NCBI GenBank assembly: GCA_030830695.1
Contig: JAURML010000183.1
Coordinates: 1 to 33,443, forward strand
Direction: 5' to 3'
DNA from: Caenibius sp.
Lineage (GTDB): Bacteria; Pseudomonadota; Alphaproteobacteria; Sphingomonadales; Sphingomonadaceae
Length of the DNA stretch: 33,443 nucleotides
Under the pieces are notes generated by a model. It was not told where the DNA came from. It ran no database searches and saw only the letters and a list, made by a program, of their open reading frames with translations. The number at the start of each line of letters is the position of its first letter. Position 1 is the first letter of the stretch. Made by a program: the position numbers and the translations under genes. This document shows, in pieces, positions 32,836 through 33,443 of this stretch.

Positions 32836-33443
32836 TCAGATAGCGGCGGAATCCAGCTCAAGCCCTTCGTTGCGATAGGCCGCGACCAGTGCATTGCGCA
32901 GCAGCACGGCGATGGTCATCGGGCCGACCCCGCCCGGAACCGGGGTAATCGCGCCTGCCACCTCGCTGGCCGAGGCGAAATGAACATCGCCCACCAGCCG
33001 GGCCTTGCCCGGTTCCGCGCTAGGCACGCGGTTGATCCCCACATCGATCACTGTCGCGCCCGGCCTGATCCATTCCCCGCGCACCATTTCCGGGCGGCCC
33101 ACCGCGGCCACCACAATATCGGCCCGGCGCAAGACAGCGGGCAGGTCGCGAGTGCGGCTGTGCGCCACGGTGACAGTGCAGCTTTCGGCCAGCAGCAGTT
33201 GCGCCATCGGCTTGCCGACGATGTTGGAACGCCCGATCACCACCGCATCAAGGCCCGACAGATCGCCCAGCCGGTCTTTCAGCAGCATCAGGCAGCCAAG
33301 CGGCGTACAGGGAACGAAACCGGGCTGGCCCACCGCCAGCCGGCCGGCATTGATAATGTGAAACCCGTCCACATCCTTGTCCGGCGCAATTGCGGCGATC
33401 ACTTCCTGTTCGTCAAGATGCGCGGGCAGTGGCAGCTGGACCA
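32836..33443 (-). CDS. folD: Bifunctional methylene-THF dehydrogenase/cyclohydrolase FolD, C-terminal part
   Basis: The last 201 residues are present; the 5' end lies beyond 33443. The sequence has [52 protein letters not shown], the NADP-binding segment through [12 protein letters not shown], and the C-terminal signature [17 protein letters not shown]. FolD interconverts 5,10-methylene-THF and 10-formyl-THF, supplying formyl groups for purine and initiator tRNA synthesis. It converges with the Lon-domain gene (19 bases apart). Confidence 0.95.
   Translation of the reverse strand, partial: VQLPLPAHLDEQEVIAAIAPDKDVDGFHIINAGRLAVGQPGFVPCTPLGCLMLLKDRLGDLSGLDAVVIGRSNIVGKPMAQLLLAESCTVTVAHSRTRDLPAVLRRADIVVAAVGRPEMVRGEWIRPGATVIDVGINRVPSAEPGKARLVGDVHFASASEVAGAITPVPGGVGPMTIAVLLRNALVAAYRNEGLELDSAAI

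Overview
The window looks like the chromosome of a high-GC alphaproteobacterium, most likely a member of the Sphingomonadales. This rests on gene content: a soluble NAD-linked formate dehydrogenase of the FdsGBA type, GapR (DUF2312), a DUF1244 protein, UbiG, a TonB-type protein with a Gly/Pro-rich spacer, and a recombinase fragment of a type I associate with sphingomonads. Most of the sequence is dense core-type DNA with small gaps and many ATGA stop/start overlaps. Several genes appear to use TTG starts. The taxonomic call is an inference; there is no rRNA in the window.

Layout. Bases 1-903 hold the end of a VOC-family gene and a TonB-family protein. Bases 925-6742 (minus) are a tightly overlapped formate dehydrogenase operon, fdsG-fdsB-fdhD-fdsA-fdsD, with a candidate promoter at 6823-6850. 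Pyruvate kinase lies upstream of it. Bases 8435-14164 (plus) run DUF1244, gapR, an alpha/beta hydrolase, yebC, an acyl desaturase, ruvC, a YffB/ArsC-like protein, an epoxide-hydrolase-like protein and a DUF1330-like protein. Then come ubiG (minus), lysC (plus), katG (minus) with a clear terminator, a nitronate monooxygenase-like flavoprotein (plus), a zinc-less MDR oxidoreductase (minus), a lower-GC phzF-family gene (minus), an aldo/keto reductase (minus), a qmcA-nfeD pair (plus), an NDUFA9-like NAD(P)-binding protein (minus) and an AI-2E-type permease (minus).

The unusual part is 27067-31104. This is a 4-kb, visibly lower-GC insertion lying against the 3' end of a tRNA-Gly(GCC) gene (31059-31133, minus). 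A perfect 50-bp direct repeat of the 3' part of that tRNA bounds the insertion at 27067-27116 and 31055-31104. Just inside each end lies the same direct repeat built from ATCCGTTTAT units, which I read as integrase arm sites. Inside are a RodZ-type HTH gene, a perfect 8+8 palindrome, a DnaA-box match, a short region ending in a strong terminator (a possible small RNA), an HNH nuclease remnant, a protein with HUH-endonuclease-like motifs, a coiled-coil protein coupled to a staphylococcal-nuclease-like protein, a 59-residue Cys-rich protein coupled through a TTGA overlap to a lipoprotein-like gene, and two truncated tyrosine recombinases that meet tail to tail at one CTAG. I interpret it as a small, decayed integrative element, possibly once able to replicate by a rolling-circle mechanism.

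To the right of the island the core resumes with a CnoX-like thioredoxin/TPR protein, a Lon-substrate-binding-domain protein and the 3' part of folD. FolD and formate dehydrogenase both touch one-carbon metabolism, but they are 26 kb apart and nothing here shows that they are co-regulated.
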